This document shows positions 16,336-25,013 of a DNA stretch of 64,000 nt, piece by piece. This DNA comes from an uncultured Microcaldota archaeon (lineage in GTDB: Archaea; Micrarchaeota; Micrarchaeia; Burarchaeales; Fermentimicrarchaeaceae): positions 1 through 64,000 of the forward strand of contig CAISET010000002.1 of assembly GCA_903884505.1 (NCBI GenBank), given 5' to 3'. The translations under genes were made by a program, and so were the position numbers. A model generated the notes under the pieces. The model was not told the DNA's origin. It searched no databases and saw only the letters and a program-made list of their open reading frames with translations. How positions within the stretch are numbered: position 1 is the stretch's first letter; the number at the start of each line of letters is the position of its first letter.

Positions 16336-17740
16336 GCTCCTGCTTCGCTTCCTCCGGCTTCCTGAAGCGCCTTCCGTATTTCTCGATGTAGTCGCGCTTC
16401 ACCCCCTTCAGCTCGGTCTCGGGCAGCGCTGAGAGGAGCTCCCAGCCGAGATCGAGCGTGCCCTCAATCCCGCGGTCCTCGTACCTGCCCTGGGTTATGA
16501 ACCGCTGCTCGAACGCATCCGCGATTTTGAGGTAGGTCTTGTCAATGTCAGTGAGTGCCTCCTCTCCGACCACTGCGCTGAGCGAGCGCAGGTCCCTTCC
16601 TTCCGCATAGCATGCGTAGAGCTGGTCCGCGACGCCCCGGTGGTCCTCGCGCGTCTTGCCCTTCCCGATTCCCGCATTCATCAGCCTTGAGAGGGACGGG
16701 AGGACGTCGATGGGCGGGTAGATGCCCTTCCTGTGCAAATCCCTGCTGACGACTATCTGCCCTTCGGTGATGTAGCCCGTGAGGTCGGGAATTGGGTGCG
16801 TGATGTCGTCGCCCGGCATCGAGAGGATTGAGAACTGCGTAACAGTACCTTTCTTGCCCTTTATCACTCCTGCGCGCTCGTAGATGGTTGAGAGGTCAGT
16901 GTACATGTAGCCCGGGTAGCCCCTGCGGCCGGGAACTTCGGAGCGGGCGGCTGCAATTTCGCGCAGCGCCTCGCAGTAGTTGGTCATGTCCGTGATTATC
17001 ACTAGGACCTGCATGTCCTTTTCATAGGCGAGATATTCCGCGGTTGTGAGCGCTAGCCTGGGCGTGATAATCCTCTCGACGGACGGGTCGTCCGCGAGGT
17101 TGAGGAAGAGGACCGCACGCTCGAGCGCCCCTGTTTTCTCGAAGTCGCGCATGAAGAAGCCGGCCTCCTCATGGGTGATTCCGACGGCTGCGAAGACCAC
17201 TGCGAACGGCTCCTCGGTGCCAATGACTTTTGCCTGCCTTGCAATCTGGACCGCGATGTCGTTGTGCGGAAGGCCTGAGCCTGAGAAGATGGGCAGCTTC
17301 TGCCCGCGAACGAGCGTGTTCATTCCGTCAATGGTTGATATGCCAGTCTGGATGAAGTCGCGGGGCGGGCTGCGCGCGAACGGGTTGATTGCCGCGCCCA
17401 GGATGTCAAGCCTGTCCTCCGCGATTATTGCGGGGCCGCGGTCCCTCGGCTCCCCAAGCCCGTTGAAGACGCGGCCGAGCATGTCTTCGGAGACCTTGAG
17501 CCGCATGGTCTCCCCGAGGAAGCGCACGCTTGTCTTGTCCGCATCGAGACCTGCCGTGACGCCGAAAATCTGAATGACTGCGCGCCCCTTGCTCGTTTCC
17601 AAGACCTGCCCCTTCTTCCTCTCTCCGCTAGGCAGGGTTATCTCGACCAGCTCGTTGTAGCCTATGTTGCCGACCCCCTCGACGAAAACGAGCGGGCCTG
17701 CGACCTGCGTGACTGTCTGATAGTCTTTCTTCGCTGCCAT
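16328..17740 (-). CDS. atpB: A-type ATPase subunit B (non-catalytic)
   Basis: 470 residues. It begins with the usual beta barrel ([25 protein letters not shown]) and has the nucleotide-site remnant [13 protein letters not shown] in place of a Walker A, as expected for the regulatory subunit. Other landmarks are [20 protein letters not shown] and [22 protein letters not shown]. It alternates with subunit A in the head. The ATG at 17740 follows the ribosome site GGGTGATGCA, 4 bases after the stop of atpA. Confidence 0.97.
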   Translation of the reverse strand: MAAKKDYQTVTQVAGPLVFVEGVGNIGYNELVEITLPSGERKKGQVLETSKGRAVIQIFGVTAGLDADKTSVRFLGETMRLKVSEDMLGRVFNGLGEPRDRGPAIIAEDRLDILGAAINPFARSPPRDFIQTGISTIDGMNTLVRGQKLPIFSGSGLPHNDIAVQIARQAKVIGTEEPFAVVFAAVGITHEEAGFFMRDFEKTGALERAVLFLNLADDPSVERIITPRLALTTAEYLAYEKDMQVLVIITDMTNYCEALREIAAARSEVPGRRGYPGYMYTDLSTIYERAGVIKGKKGTVTQFSILSMPGDDITHPIPDLTGYITEGQIVVSRDLHRKGIYPPIDVLPSLSRLMNAGIGKGKTREDHRGVADQLYACYAEGRDLRSLSAVVGEEALTDIDKTYLKIADAFEQRFITQGRYEDRGIEGTLDLGWELLSALPETELKGVKRDYIEKYGRRFRKPEEAKQERE

Positions 17741-17744
17741 TGCA

Positions 17745-19514
17745 TCACCCTGAGCGGCGCGCTTCCTTCAGCAGGCTTTCGAATTGCGCGTCCATCTCCC
17801 TGTTCATTGCATCCGCCTTCTTCGGAATCTCCGGCTCCGGGACCTCTTTCATCCTCGCTATGCTGTTCAGGACCGGGAGCTCCTGCACCCTCCTCAGCTG
17901 CACGCCCTCGTCTATGGCCTCGGCAGCCTTGTCATAGAATCGGAGTATCATCTTCAGCATCTCATTCTGCTTCTTCACGCTAGCATACGCGTCTATCTCA
18001 TGGAAAGCGGACTGCTGCAGGTAGTCTTCGCGCAGCATCCTTGTTGTAACGAGAATTGCGCGTTCCTTTTCAGGAAGGGCGTCGGGGCCAACGAGCTGCA
18101 CGACCTCCTGAAGCTCCGCCTCCTTCTGCAGCAGGGCCATGGCCTTGTTGCGCATCGCTGCCCATTCTGGCGAGATGTTCTTGCTGTACCAGTCGTTCAG
18201 GGTCCCGGTGTAGAGCGAGTAGCTGCGGAGCCAGTGGATTGCCGGGAAGTGCCTCCTGTGCGCCAACGAGGCGTCAAGGGCCCAGAAGACCTTCGTGACG
18301 CGCAGCGTGTTCTGCGAGACCGGCTCGGAGATGTCGCCTCCAGGGGGCGAAACCGCACCTATCACCGAGATTGAGCCGACCCGCTTGTCCTTCCCGAGGC
18401 AGATGACACGGCCTGCGCGCTCGTAGAATTCCGCGAGCCTGTGCGCAAGGTATGCTGGGTAGCCCTCTTCTCCAGGCATCTCCTCCAGCCTTCCGGAGAT
18501 TTCACGCATTGCCTCGGCCCATCTCGAGGTGGAGTCTGCCATTAGTGCGACATCGTAGCCCATGTCTCGGTAATACTCGGCGATTGTTATCCCGGTGTAG
18601 ACGCTCGCCTCCCTTGCGGCCACGGGCATGTTCGAGGTGTTCGCGATGAGCACGGTCCTCTGCATGAGGGGCTTCTTTGTCCGCGGGTCCTCAAGGTGCG
18701 GGAACTCCGTGAGCACTTCGCACATCTCATTTCCGCGTTCGCCGCAGCCGATGTAAACAACTATCTGCGCATCAGACCATTTCGCGAGCGCCTGCTGCGT
18801 GACCGTTTTCCCTGAGCCGAAGGGCCCTGGGATTGCTGCCGTGCCGCCCTTTGCGAGCGGGAAGAACGTGTCAAGGATGCGCTGGCCCGTCACGAGCGGG
18901 GTGTCGGGCGGGAATTTCTCGGCATAGGGCCTTGGCCGCCTCACCTCCCAGCGCTGCATGAGCCTGAGCTCGCGCTTCTTACCGTCCTTTCCGCGCGTCA
19001 CTCCTATTACGTCAGTCACCTTGAACTTGCCCCCCTTCAAATCAAGCAGCTCGCCCTCCGAGCCCTTCGGCACGAGAATTTTGTGCAGCGTAACATCGGT
19101 CTCCTGCACGGTTCCGAGGAGGTCGCCGGCCTCGAGCTCGGCGCCTGGCTTTGCAACTGGAACGAATTCCCAGAGCTTTTTCCTGTCAAGCGCGTTCGTG
19201 ACAATTCCGCGCCTTATGAACGAGCCGCTCTCATTCATGATCACCTCGAGCGGCCTCTGGATTCCGTCGTAGATGGACTGCAGCAGCCCAGGCCCCAGCT
19301 CAACGGAGAGGGGCTCGTCCGTGTTCTCGACCGGCTCGCCCGGCTTCAGGCCGCTCGTATCCTCATAGACCTGGATGGTTGCGGTATCGCCCTGCAGCTT
19401 TATGATTTCGCCTATGAGCTTCTCCTCTCCGACCTTCACGACATCGTACATCTTCGCGCCGCGCATTTCGCCGGCAACCACGACGGGCCCGGAGATTTTC
19501 TCAAGCACTCCCAT
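17745..19514 (-). CDS. atpA: A-type ATPase subunit A (catalytic)
   Basis: 589 residues from the ATG at 19514; TTG at 19517 is less likely. The P-loop GPFGSGKT lies near residue 232, and the arm GCGERGNEM and the [31 protein letters not shown] region follow. The A-specific non-homologous insert is present at about residues 115-190. No intein is seen in the P-loop region, where other archaea carry one. This subunit makes ATP from the proton or sodium gradient. Ribosome site GGGGTG sits before the start. Confidence 0.97.
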   Translation of the reverse strand: MGVLEKISGPVVVAGEMRGAKMYDVVKVGEEKLIGEIIKLQGDTATIQVYEDTSGLKPGEPVENTDEPLSVELGPGLLQSIYDGIQRPLEVIMNESGSFIRRGIVTNALDRKKLWEFVPVAKPGAELEAGDLLGTVQETDVTLHKILVPKGSEGELLDLKGGKFKVTDVIGVTRGKDGKKRELRLMQRWEVRRPRPYAEKFPPDTPLVTGQRILDTFFPLAKGGTAAIPGPFGSGKTVTQQALAKWSDAQIVVYIGCGERGNEMCEVLTEFPHLEDPRTKKPLMQRTVLIANTSNMPVAAREASVYTGITIAEYYRDMGYDVALMADSTSRWAEAMREISGRLEEMPGEEGYPAYLAHRLAEFYERAGRVICLGKDKRVGSISVIGAVSPPGGDISEPVSQNTLRVTKVFWALDASLAHRRHFPAIHWLRSYSLYTGTLNDWYSKNISPEWAAMRNKAMALLQKEAELQEVVQLVGPDALPEKERAILVTTRMLREDYLQQSAFHEIDAYASVKKQNEMLKMILRFYDKAAEAIDEGVQLRRVQELPVLNSIARMKEVPEPEIPKKADAMNREMDAQFESLLKEARRSG

Positions 19515-19532
19515 CAAAACACCCCAGAAACG

Positions 19533-19919
19533 CTATTTTGAGCCTGCGAGCTCGAAGCCCAAGGCCCTCTTAATCATCTCGCGCAGGGACTCCCCCTCTG
19601 CGGACGGGCCGGCCTTGCCTGGCACGCCGACTATGACCGGCTTGGCGAGCCCCTCGATTTTTTTCTTGAGCCGCCAGTCGAGGCTTGCGAGCACGCCCTC
19701 ATTCACGATGATTATCCCCGCGTTCTCCCTGTTGAGGAGGCTCACGAGCCTTTTCTCGGCCTCCTCCCCCTCCGCAACGTATATCTCCGTGACGCCTGCG
19801 AGCTTGAAGCCCGTCGCGGTCGCCGAGTCGCCTACCACGATTATCCTGTCCTGGAGCTGCGGCTCCTCGGAAGCCGGCTCGCCGCCCTTTTCCCGTATCA
19901 TCCTCATCTCATCAGGCAA
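19533..19919 (-). CDS. atpF: A-type ATPase subunit F
   Basis: 128 residues. The core DRIIVVGDSATATGFKLAGV, then EGEEAEKRLVSLLNRENAGIIIVNEGVL, is the Rossmann-like fold of subunit F, which contacts the D shaft. The start is probably TTG at 19919, four bases after GGTGA; the next ATG at 19907 would leave the site too far away. About 20 extra residues precede the conserved part. It sits between atpC and atpA as in other archaea. Confidence 0.9.
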   Translation of the reverse strand: MPDEMRMIREKGGEPASEEPQLQDRIIVVGDSATATGFKLAGVTEIYVAEGEEAEKRLVSLLNRENAGIIIVNEGVLASLDWRLKKKIEGLAKPVIVGVPGKAGPSAEGESLREMIKRALGFELAGSK

Positions 19920-19923
19920 AAGC

Positions 19924-21009
19924 TCACCCTGCCATGAACACGATTGTCTCGCGCAGCTTGTCCTGCGGGACGCCGAACTCCTTCGCGCGCACTATCTTCC
20001 GCAGGTTGCTGATTTCGGTCTCCTTCAGGTAGAGGTAGGCCACTATCGCGCCTGGCGAGAGTATGCACGTGCGCAGCGCCTTGAGCCCCTTCTCGGCTAT
20101 CTTGCGCTCGAATTCCGTCTCGAAATGCACGAGCGAGCCGTCGGCCTTGTAGGCCTCGAGCGCGGCATCAAGGTTGTACCTCCCTTTCGCCTTCGCGACC
20201 GCCTCCTCTATTGAGTGGCATGCGACAAGAATCTTGAACCCGCGGCGCTTTATGTTCCCGCCCTCTATGAAGAAGCGCATCATCGCCTCGTCGCTTATCC
20301 CGTCGCGCTTCCCGCGCAGGACGTTCATCACGTTCCTCGCGTCTATGTTTGCCTTCACGAGATCGAGAATGACCGGCTCATCGAACTGCGCGCCGGATAT
20401 TGTCTTGGAGAGCGTGCGGTAGAACTGCAGCTCAATCGCATCCAGCAGCGGCTGCACGTTCTTCGTCTCGCGGTAGGGCCCGAGAAGCGGGATGAGCGCC
20501 TGCCTGTAGCCAGGAGACCTCGAGATGAATGCGACGAGCGACTCGACGTCCCTCTGCTCGCGCATCCTCTTCAGCTCTTCCGGCTTCATCGAGCCGGCCG
20601 GGACGAGGAGGGGCACTATCTCTTCGTCCTTGTAGCCGAGATGCTTCCCCAGCAGTATGGTCTTCGCGTTGTAGGCGTCCCACTTCCTCACCACGCTTAG
20701 TATGGTCCCGACCGAGTCGGGCGGGGTGAACCTCAGCACCTTGCGGACGTGGCGCGCGAAATGCCTGCCCAGCGCGAACTCGACGAGGTCCGCCCCCGTG
20801 TAGCGGAGCGACGGCTCCCCAAGGTCCTGCTTGTAGGGCGTCGCTTCGAGGATGCCGAGAAGCTCGCGCATGCTGCCCGCCGCTATCATCTGCTCGAGCA
20901 CACTCCGGTCTAGCAGCGCGGATTTCATCGCCTTCGCGCGCGCGTTCGAGTAGCCGAACTTCATCGCGCGTATTCCCGGCGCCGATGCAATCATGCTCGC
21001 CAGGCCCAT
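19924..21009 (-). CDS. atpC: A-type ATPase subunit C
   Basis: 361 residues, nearly all helical. KFGYSNARAKAMKSALLDRSVLEQMI and later KWDAYNAKTILLGKHLGYKDEEI are typical of subunit C/d, which joins the central shaft to the membrane ring as a three-lobed socket. The ATG at 21009 overlaps the atpE stop as TGATG, so the two are translationally coupled. Confidence 0.94.
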   Translation of the reverse strand: MGLASMIASAPGIRAMKFGYSNARAKAMKSALLDRSVLEQMIAAGSMRELLGILEATPYKQDLGEPSLRYTGADLVEFALGRHFARHVRKVLRFTPPDSVGTILSVVRKWDAYNAKTILLGKHLGYKDEEIVPLLVPAGSMKPEELKRMREQRDVESLVAFISRSPGYRQALIPLLGPYRETKNVQPLLDAIELQFYRTLSKTISGAQFDEPVILDLVKANIDARNVMNVLRGKRDGISDEAMMRFFIEGGNIKRRGFKILVACHSIEEAVAKAKGRYNLDAALEAYKADGSLVHFETEFERKIAEKGLKALRTCILSPGAIVAYLYLKETEISNLRKIVRAKEFGVPQDKLRETIVFMAG

Positions 21010-21584
21010 CAAACTGCCCCCTTGCCGAACAGCTCGGCGTATGCCTCCTTCCTCGCGAGATCGCGCTGCTGCTCGAACAGCTCGTGCAGCGTGCTCCGTA
21101 TCGTGACGCGGCCGTCCTTGCTAGAAATTATTGCGCCGCCCGCTATGTCCGCGGGCTGGGGATCCATCTTGAACTTCCACTGCTTCGCGAACTTCTGGTC
21201 CTCGCTGTTGACCTGCACGACCGCGTCCTTCCCTATCTCGCGCACGCCCTGCTCGATGAGCCGCTTCAGGAGCGCAGGGTATGCGTCGCCGCCGCGGATT
21301 CCCTCGAACTCCGCGAGGATTTTCCCGAGCGCATTCTCAAGCGCCTCCTCTTTCGCCTCTGCTCGCATCCTCATCGCGCCAAGCCGCGCAGCTGCGAGCC
21401 GCTCGTTCCTCTCGTCGCGCGCTGCCTGCGCGGCATCGGCCTTCGCGGCATCCAGCTCTCGCTTGCGCTCCGCGTCAGCCTCGCCGAGGATTTTCTCCTC
21501 CTCCTGCTTCGCTTCGGCCTCCAGCCGCTTCACTTCCTCCGAAGTCCTGCGCAGTATCTCCGACCTAAGCTCCTCAAGGCCCAT
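21009..21584 (-). CDS. atpE: A-type ATPase subunit E (peripheral stalk)
   Basis: 191 residues. The first 95 residues are a charged coiled coil rich in Glu, Ala and Arg (RRTSEEVKRLEAEAKQEEEK). The C-terminal globular part contains GGAIISSKDGRVTIRSTL, the conserved E-subunit core that grips subunit B. It pairs with subunit H to form the stator. The ribosome site AGGTG precedes the ATG. Confidence 0.94.
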   Translation of the reverse strand: MGLEELRSEILRRTSEEVKRLEAEAKQEEEKILGEADAERKRELDAAKADAAQAARDERNERLAAARLGAMRMRAEAKEEALENALGKILAEFEGIRGGDAYPALLKRLIEQGVREIGKDAVVQVNSEDQKFAKQWKFKMDPQPADIAGGAIISSKDGRVTIRSTLHELFEQQRDLARKEAYAELFGKGAV

Positions 21585-21607
21585 GCATACACCTTAGGCT
21601 TCGCGCC

Positions 21608-21850
21608 TCAGCCTCCAACCTTCAGCACGAGCATGATGGCGATGACGAAGCCGAATATGACCAGGGTTTCCGGGATGACGAGCCATATCAGCAGCTTGCC
21701 CGCTTCCTCCGGCCTTTCGGCTATCACGCCTATCGCGGCAGCGCCGATTGCGGACTGCGCCATTGCCGTGCCTATTGCGCCGCCCAGCACCGCTATGCCC
21801 GCGCCGATGGCGATGCCGAGCGTTGCCAAGCCTGCTCCAAGATCCACCAT
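21608..21850 (-). CDS. atpK: A-type ATPase proteolipid subunit K (c)
   Basis: 80 residues forming one hairpin of two membrane helices. The first is Gly/Ala-rich (GLATLGIAIGAGIAVLGGAIGTAM), and the second carries PETLVIFGFVIAIML with E61 as the ion-binding carboxylate. A single-hairpin subunit is the simple form, not the duplicated or triplicated forms of some archaea. Nothing in the motif decides between protons and sodium with confidence. The site AGGTGAAA lies before the ATG. Confidence 0.94.
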   Translation of the reverse strand: MVDLGAGLATLGIAIGAGIAVLGGAIGTAMAQSAIGAAAIGVIAERPEEAGKLLIWLVIPETLVIFGFVIAIMLVLKVGG

Positions 21851-21868
21851 ACTTTCACCTCACAAACC

Positions 21869-23740
21869 TTACGCTGTGAACTTCCTTGTGCGCATGAACG
21901 GGGAGAAGGGCCTTCCCCCTCCCTCGTAGAATTTAGAGAAAAACTCAACGTAATTCAGCCTCGCGCCCTGCACGAGCGCCTCGAACATCCCGAGGACCAT
22001 GTTGAACAAATGCAGCCCGAGGTAGACCGGAATGAACACGAGAATCATCAGGCCCTGTGATGGCCTCGGGAGCAGGAGCTCGTTGATGAGCTCCGCGACC
22101 ACCACGGAGGCGATTCCGACCGCAAGGATACGGGCGTAGGAGAGGATGTTGCCCGCGAGCGAGGGAATCTCCACCAGCCCCATTGCCCCCTCTGCCCTGA
22201 CCACTGCGGCAAGACCGATGAGGAAGAGGGCGGCGGCCGGGACGATCGCGAGATCCGGGAGCGCCTTGAACATGATGGTGGAAACGAGCGCTATTCCTGA
22301 GATTTCTATTGCGAGCCAGCCGAGCTTTGCGAACGCGTGCGACCGGTGCCCCTCCCTGAACTTGTTGTACGCTCCGAGCAGGAAGCCGAGCGCGAGGTGC
22401 GCCGCGCCGACGAATATGAAGATGACGAGCAGCGTGGATATGTTGTGCATCCTAGAGATGCTCGGGTAAAGCTTCACACCGAGCAGCGCCTCGTGCGTGA
22501 AGCCGAAGTATTCATTGTAAACTATCCCGAAGAAGATTGCGGGGATGGCTGCGAACATCCAGACCTTCCCCACCGGCTCGAGCATCGTCCCGTGGAATTT
22601 CTTCATCACAAGGAAGGCCAGGACAAGGGAGGCCAGCCCGTAGCCCGCATCGCCCAGCATCATCCCGTAGATGAGCGGGAATGTGAGCGCGAATATGAGC
22701 GTCGGGTCGAGCTCGTGCGCCTTCGGGAGGGAGATGAACTCCACCATGAACTGGAAAGGGCCCAGGAGCTCCGGGTTTCCGAGCAGCGTGGGCGGCTCCT
22801 CGTCCGATTCAATGCGCTCTATCAGCAGGTTATTCCCGAACTTCAGCTTCATGGCATCCGCGACGTGCTGGAAATCGGGCTTGGGCAGCCACGCGGTTAT
22901 CACGAAGGCCTGCGCCGTCCTCCCGAAATTCTCCGGCGCCTGCGCCCTCGCGGCCTCCGCCTCGAGCATCTCGCAGAGGGCCAGGACCTTCTGGTAGTTG
23001 GCGCGCGAGATCTCCCCCCTTTCCGCGAGAAGCACTGCACGCTCTTCCTTCAGCATCTCGGCCTTCTTCTTCACGCCAACGAGCATCTTGAGCGGCGAGT
23101 CCGATGACTGGGGGAAATGGGAGGGCTTCGTCTCGATGAACCCGAGCTTCTGCAGCATCTCGGAGATTTGCGAGTTGAACTTCCCGTCCGCTGCGAGCAG
23201 GAGCACGCTCTCGCTCCTCCCTATGCGGCTTGTGCGGAGTATGTGCCTGTCGGTTATCTGGCGCATTCCCTCCTCCACCCTCCGCAGCTTGTCGTTGCCG
23301 ATGCGGCCTATGAAGAAGCAGAGGTGCCTGTTCCTCAGGAGCGAAAGGTTGAAGTCCATCCCCTTGAGCCCCTCAAGGACCCTCGCCAGCTCCGCAAGGT
23401 CCGCCTCCTCGCCCTTTATCGAGTCGAGCCTCTCCATTATCCACGAGAGCCTCCTTCCTATCGTTATGCCTGCGGATTCTGTGAGCAGCTTATCGAGCGG
23501 AATCTCCTTCTCGGGCTTCCCGGATTTCTGCGGGGTCAGCTGCTCGGCTATGCCCCTCATCCGTATCAGCTGCTCGGTGATTGCGGAGTAGCTCTCAAGC
23601 GGCTTCTCCGCCGTGAGCCTCTTGTCGCCAACCTTGCTGAACTGCACCGCGCCCAGTTCCTGCAATGCGCTCACGAGCGCAGGCATATCGCTCCTCAGGC
23701 CTATGAGACGTATCTTCTGCATCTCCACAGGCTCAAACAT
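21869..23740 (-). CDS. atpI: A-type ATPase subunit I (a)
   Basis: 623 residues. The N-terminal half (to about 330) is cytoplasmic with coiled-coil arms. The C-terminal half has seven or eight membrane helices, including FPLIYGMMLGDAGYGLASLVLAFL and FIPVYLGLHLFNMVLGMFEALVQGARLNYVEF with the essential Arg in the last helix. It forms the ion half-channels against the K ring and anchors the stator. The ATG at 23740 overlaps the end of atpH by eight bases. Confidence 0.95.
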   Translation of the reverse strand: MFEPVEMQKIRLIGLRSDMPALVSALQELGAVQFSKVGDKRLTAEKPLESYSAITEQLIRMRGIAEQLTPQKSGKPEKEIPLDKLLTESAGITIGRRLSWIMERLDSIKGEEADLAELARVLEGLKGMDFNLSLLRNRHLCFFIGRIGNDKLRRVEEGMRQITDRHILRTSRIGRSESVLLLAADGKFNSQISEMLQKLGFIETKPSHFPQSSDSPLKMLVGVKKKAEMLKEERAVLLAERGEISRANYQKVLALCEMLEAEAARAQAPENFGRTAQAFVITAWLPKPDFQHVADAMKLKFGNNLLIERIESDEEPPTLLGNPELLGPFQFMVEFISLPKAHELDPTLIFALTFPLIYGMMLGDAGYGLASLVLAFLVMKKFHGTMLEPVGKVWMFAAIPAIFFGIVYNEYFGFTHEALLGVKLYPSISRMHNISTLLVIFIFVGAAHLALGFLLGAYNKFREGHRSHAFAKLGWLAIEISGIALVSTIMFKALPDLAIVPAAALFLIGLAAVVRAEGAMGLVEIPSLAGNILSYARILAVGIASVVVAELINELLLPRPSQGLMILVFIPVYLGLHLFNMVLGMFEALVQGARLNYVEFFSKFYEGGGRPFSPFMRTRKFTA

Positions 23741-24083
23741 TAGATTCCTCCAGTATCTTGCCGGATATCTCCGCGGGAAGCTTCCCCGTTAGCTTCCTCT
23801 TCCTCAGCTCAGCGGCCTCCGCCTCGGCGGCCTTCGTGATTGCCGCCTCCTCCTTCGCCAGCTGCGCCCGCGCATCGCCGAGCAGCTTCTCCTTCAGGGC
23901 CGCGGCCTCCTTCTTCGCCTTTGCGCGGATGGACTCGGCCTTCTGCTTCGCCGCCGCAATGCGCTCCTCCTTCGTCCGCTTGGCCTGCTCTATCTCGCGG
24001 GCCTCCCTTTCCTCAGCCCCCTTCAGCGAAGAGACGGCATCTTCGAATGCTGCCGGGTTCCCGCCTTTCGTGCTGCTTGCCAT
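23733..24083 (-). CDS. atpH: A-type ATPase subunit H (peripheral stalk)
   Basis: 116 residues, a continuous Ala/Lys/Glu-rich coiled coil (EREAREIEQAKRTKEERIAAA), the known nature of subunit H/G. It forms a right-handed coiled coil with subunit E. As first gene of the operon, its ATG at 24083 lies behind a TATA box at 24108-24118. Confidence 0.88.
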   Translation of the reverse strand: MASSTKGGNPAAFEDAVSSLKGAEEREAREIEQAKRTKEERIAAAKQKAESIRAKAKKEAAALKEKLLGDARAQLAKEEAAITKAAEAEAAELRKRKLTGKLPAEISGKILEESNV

Positions 24084-24107
24084 TTGCTAACACCTACGCC
24101 TAAAACG

Positions 24108-24118
24108 AGTTATAATTT
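24108..24118 (-). promoter_or_regulatory. TATA box of the A-ATPase operon
   Basis: On the minus strand, aaaattataac lies 25-35 bases before the ATG of atpH. Between them is ggtgt, a usable ribosome site. The 83-base gap with ribL also holds a T-rich stretch on the plus strand, of no clear role. Confidence 0.55.
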
Positions 24119-24166
24119 TTTGGCCTGACTTCCTTTAAATACTCTTCTTTTTTATGGAGGAAAGGG

Positions 24167-24607
24167 CTAGATTTCGCGCGTGATGCATCTCCTGATTTTG
24201 TCGAGCGCCTTGGAGCTTTTGTAGACTTCCTCGTCCTCAACATGCCTTATCCGGACCACTTTTACCTTCGCCATCCCGTTCTCGCCAAGCCATTTCCTCA
24301 GGCGCGAATCATCCTCCGGCTGGTCGTAGCCCAATGCGATGACGTCGGGCCTGAGCTCGTCGATTATGCCGTATTTCTCCCCTTTCTCGTGCCCGAACGC
24401 CGCGTCATCCACTGGCTTCAGGCCCCTGACCATGTCGAGCCGCGCCCTCTCGCCAAAGACCGGCTCGCGGCCCTTCATCTTCTTTATAGTCACATCGCGC
24501 GCGACGACTACGATGAGCCTGTCGCCTAGCTCCTTGGCCTTCCGAAGGTATTGGAGGTGGCCGTAGTGGAGGATGTCGAAGCAGCCGAAAGCGAGAATGG
24601 TTTTCAT
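24167..24607 (-). CDS. ribL: FAD synthase, cytidylyltransferase family
   Basis: 146 residues from the ATG at 24607. The cytidylyltransferase signature GCFDILHYGH is at residues 8-17, with the KMKGREPVFGERARLDMV and ALGYDQPED segments of archaeal RibL. RibL transfers AMP from ATP to FMN to make FAD; relatives make CDP-glycerol, so substrate is inferred. The frame extends 38 codons upstream, but that part is the end of the membrane-protein gene. Its ATG overlaps the previous stop as ATGA, with the ribosome site AGGTG upstream. Confidence 0.85.
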   Translation of the reverse strand: MKTILAFGCFDILHYGHLQYLRKAKELGDRLIVVVARDVTIKKMKGREPVFGERARLDMVRGLKPVDDAAFGHEKGEKYGIIDELRPDVIALGYDQPEDDSRLRKWLGENGMAKVKVVRIRHVEDEEVYKSSKALDKIRRCITREI

Positions 24608-25013
24608 GGATAGCACCTCTTGCGCGCTGCGCAGATGAGCGATGAAAGCAAATAGTAATACGGCAGATTTATCACGAGCGCAGCAAGGTAAAGCCACGAC
24701 TTGCCGGATGCCAAGTCGCATGTGCTGAGCTCCCCGCAGACGAAATGATTGAACGCACCGAACCCACTAAGCATGCTGAATGCAACAAGCGTAATGAGCG
24801 AAGAGAGTGGGAAGAGCACTGCGAGGACAATCGGGTTAAAGTAGACTTCTGTTTGCGTGCCACCTATCAGCACGGAGGAACCAGGCTGCATCTCATGGAC
24901 TTGTTTCGTGGCTACCAGGATTACATAGCTTGTAAGCGCTAAGAGGATAGCGAGAATGAGCTTCGTCTTGGTCGGCTTCAGGAAACCGGCATCGATTTTC
25001 AAGGATAGCACCT
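24601..25013. repeat. 18-bp direct repeats bounding the membrane-protein gene
   Basis: Ttttca-t-ggatagcacct at 24601-24618 and ttttca-a-ggatagcacct at 24996-25013 differ at one base. On the minus strand each holds a ribosome site (AGGTG), codons for Arg-Cys-Tyr-Pro, a stop and the next start. The same stop/start junction is therefore present on both sides of the small gene between asnS and ribL. Confidence 0.8.
24604..25002 (-). CDS. Small membrane protein between asnS and ribL
   Basis: 132 residues from TTG at 25002, which overlaps the asnS stop as TTGA; AGGTG lies seven bases upstream. GTG at 25011 is another possible start. Three membrane segments are seen near residues 14-32, 53-77 and 100-122. 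It ends RKRCYP, the same last four residues as asnS, because both 3' ends lie in copies of the same 18-bp repeat. The coding region looks less GC-rich than its neighbours. No family recognised; it may be a later insertion in the asnS-ribL operon. Confidence 0.65.
   Translation of the reverse strand: MKIDAGFLKPTKTKLILAILLALTSYVILVATKQVHEMQPGSSVLIGGTQTEVYFNPIVLAVLFPLSSLITLVAFSMLSGFGAFNHFVCGELSTCDLASGKSWLYLAALVINLPYYYLLSSLICAARKRCYP

Noticed and set aside
17745-19514. Intein in the catalytic ATPase subunit
   Set aside because: The P-loop region is continuous and the protein has normal length.
24619-24995. Insertion sequence or transposon between the 18-bp repeats
   Set aside because: There is no transposase and no terminal inverted repeat; only one small membrane-protein gene is present.
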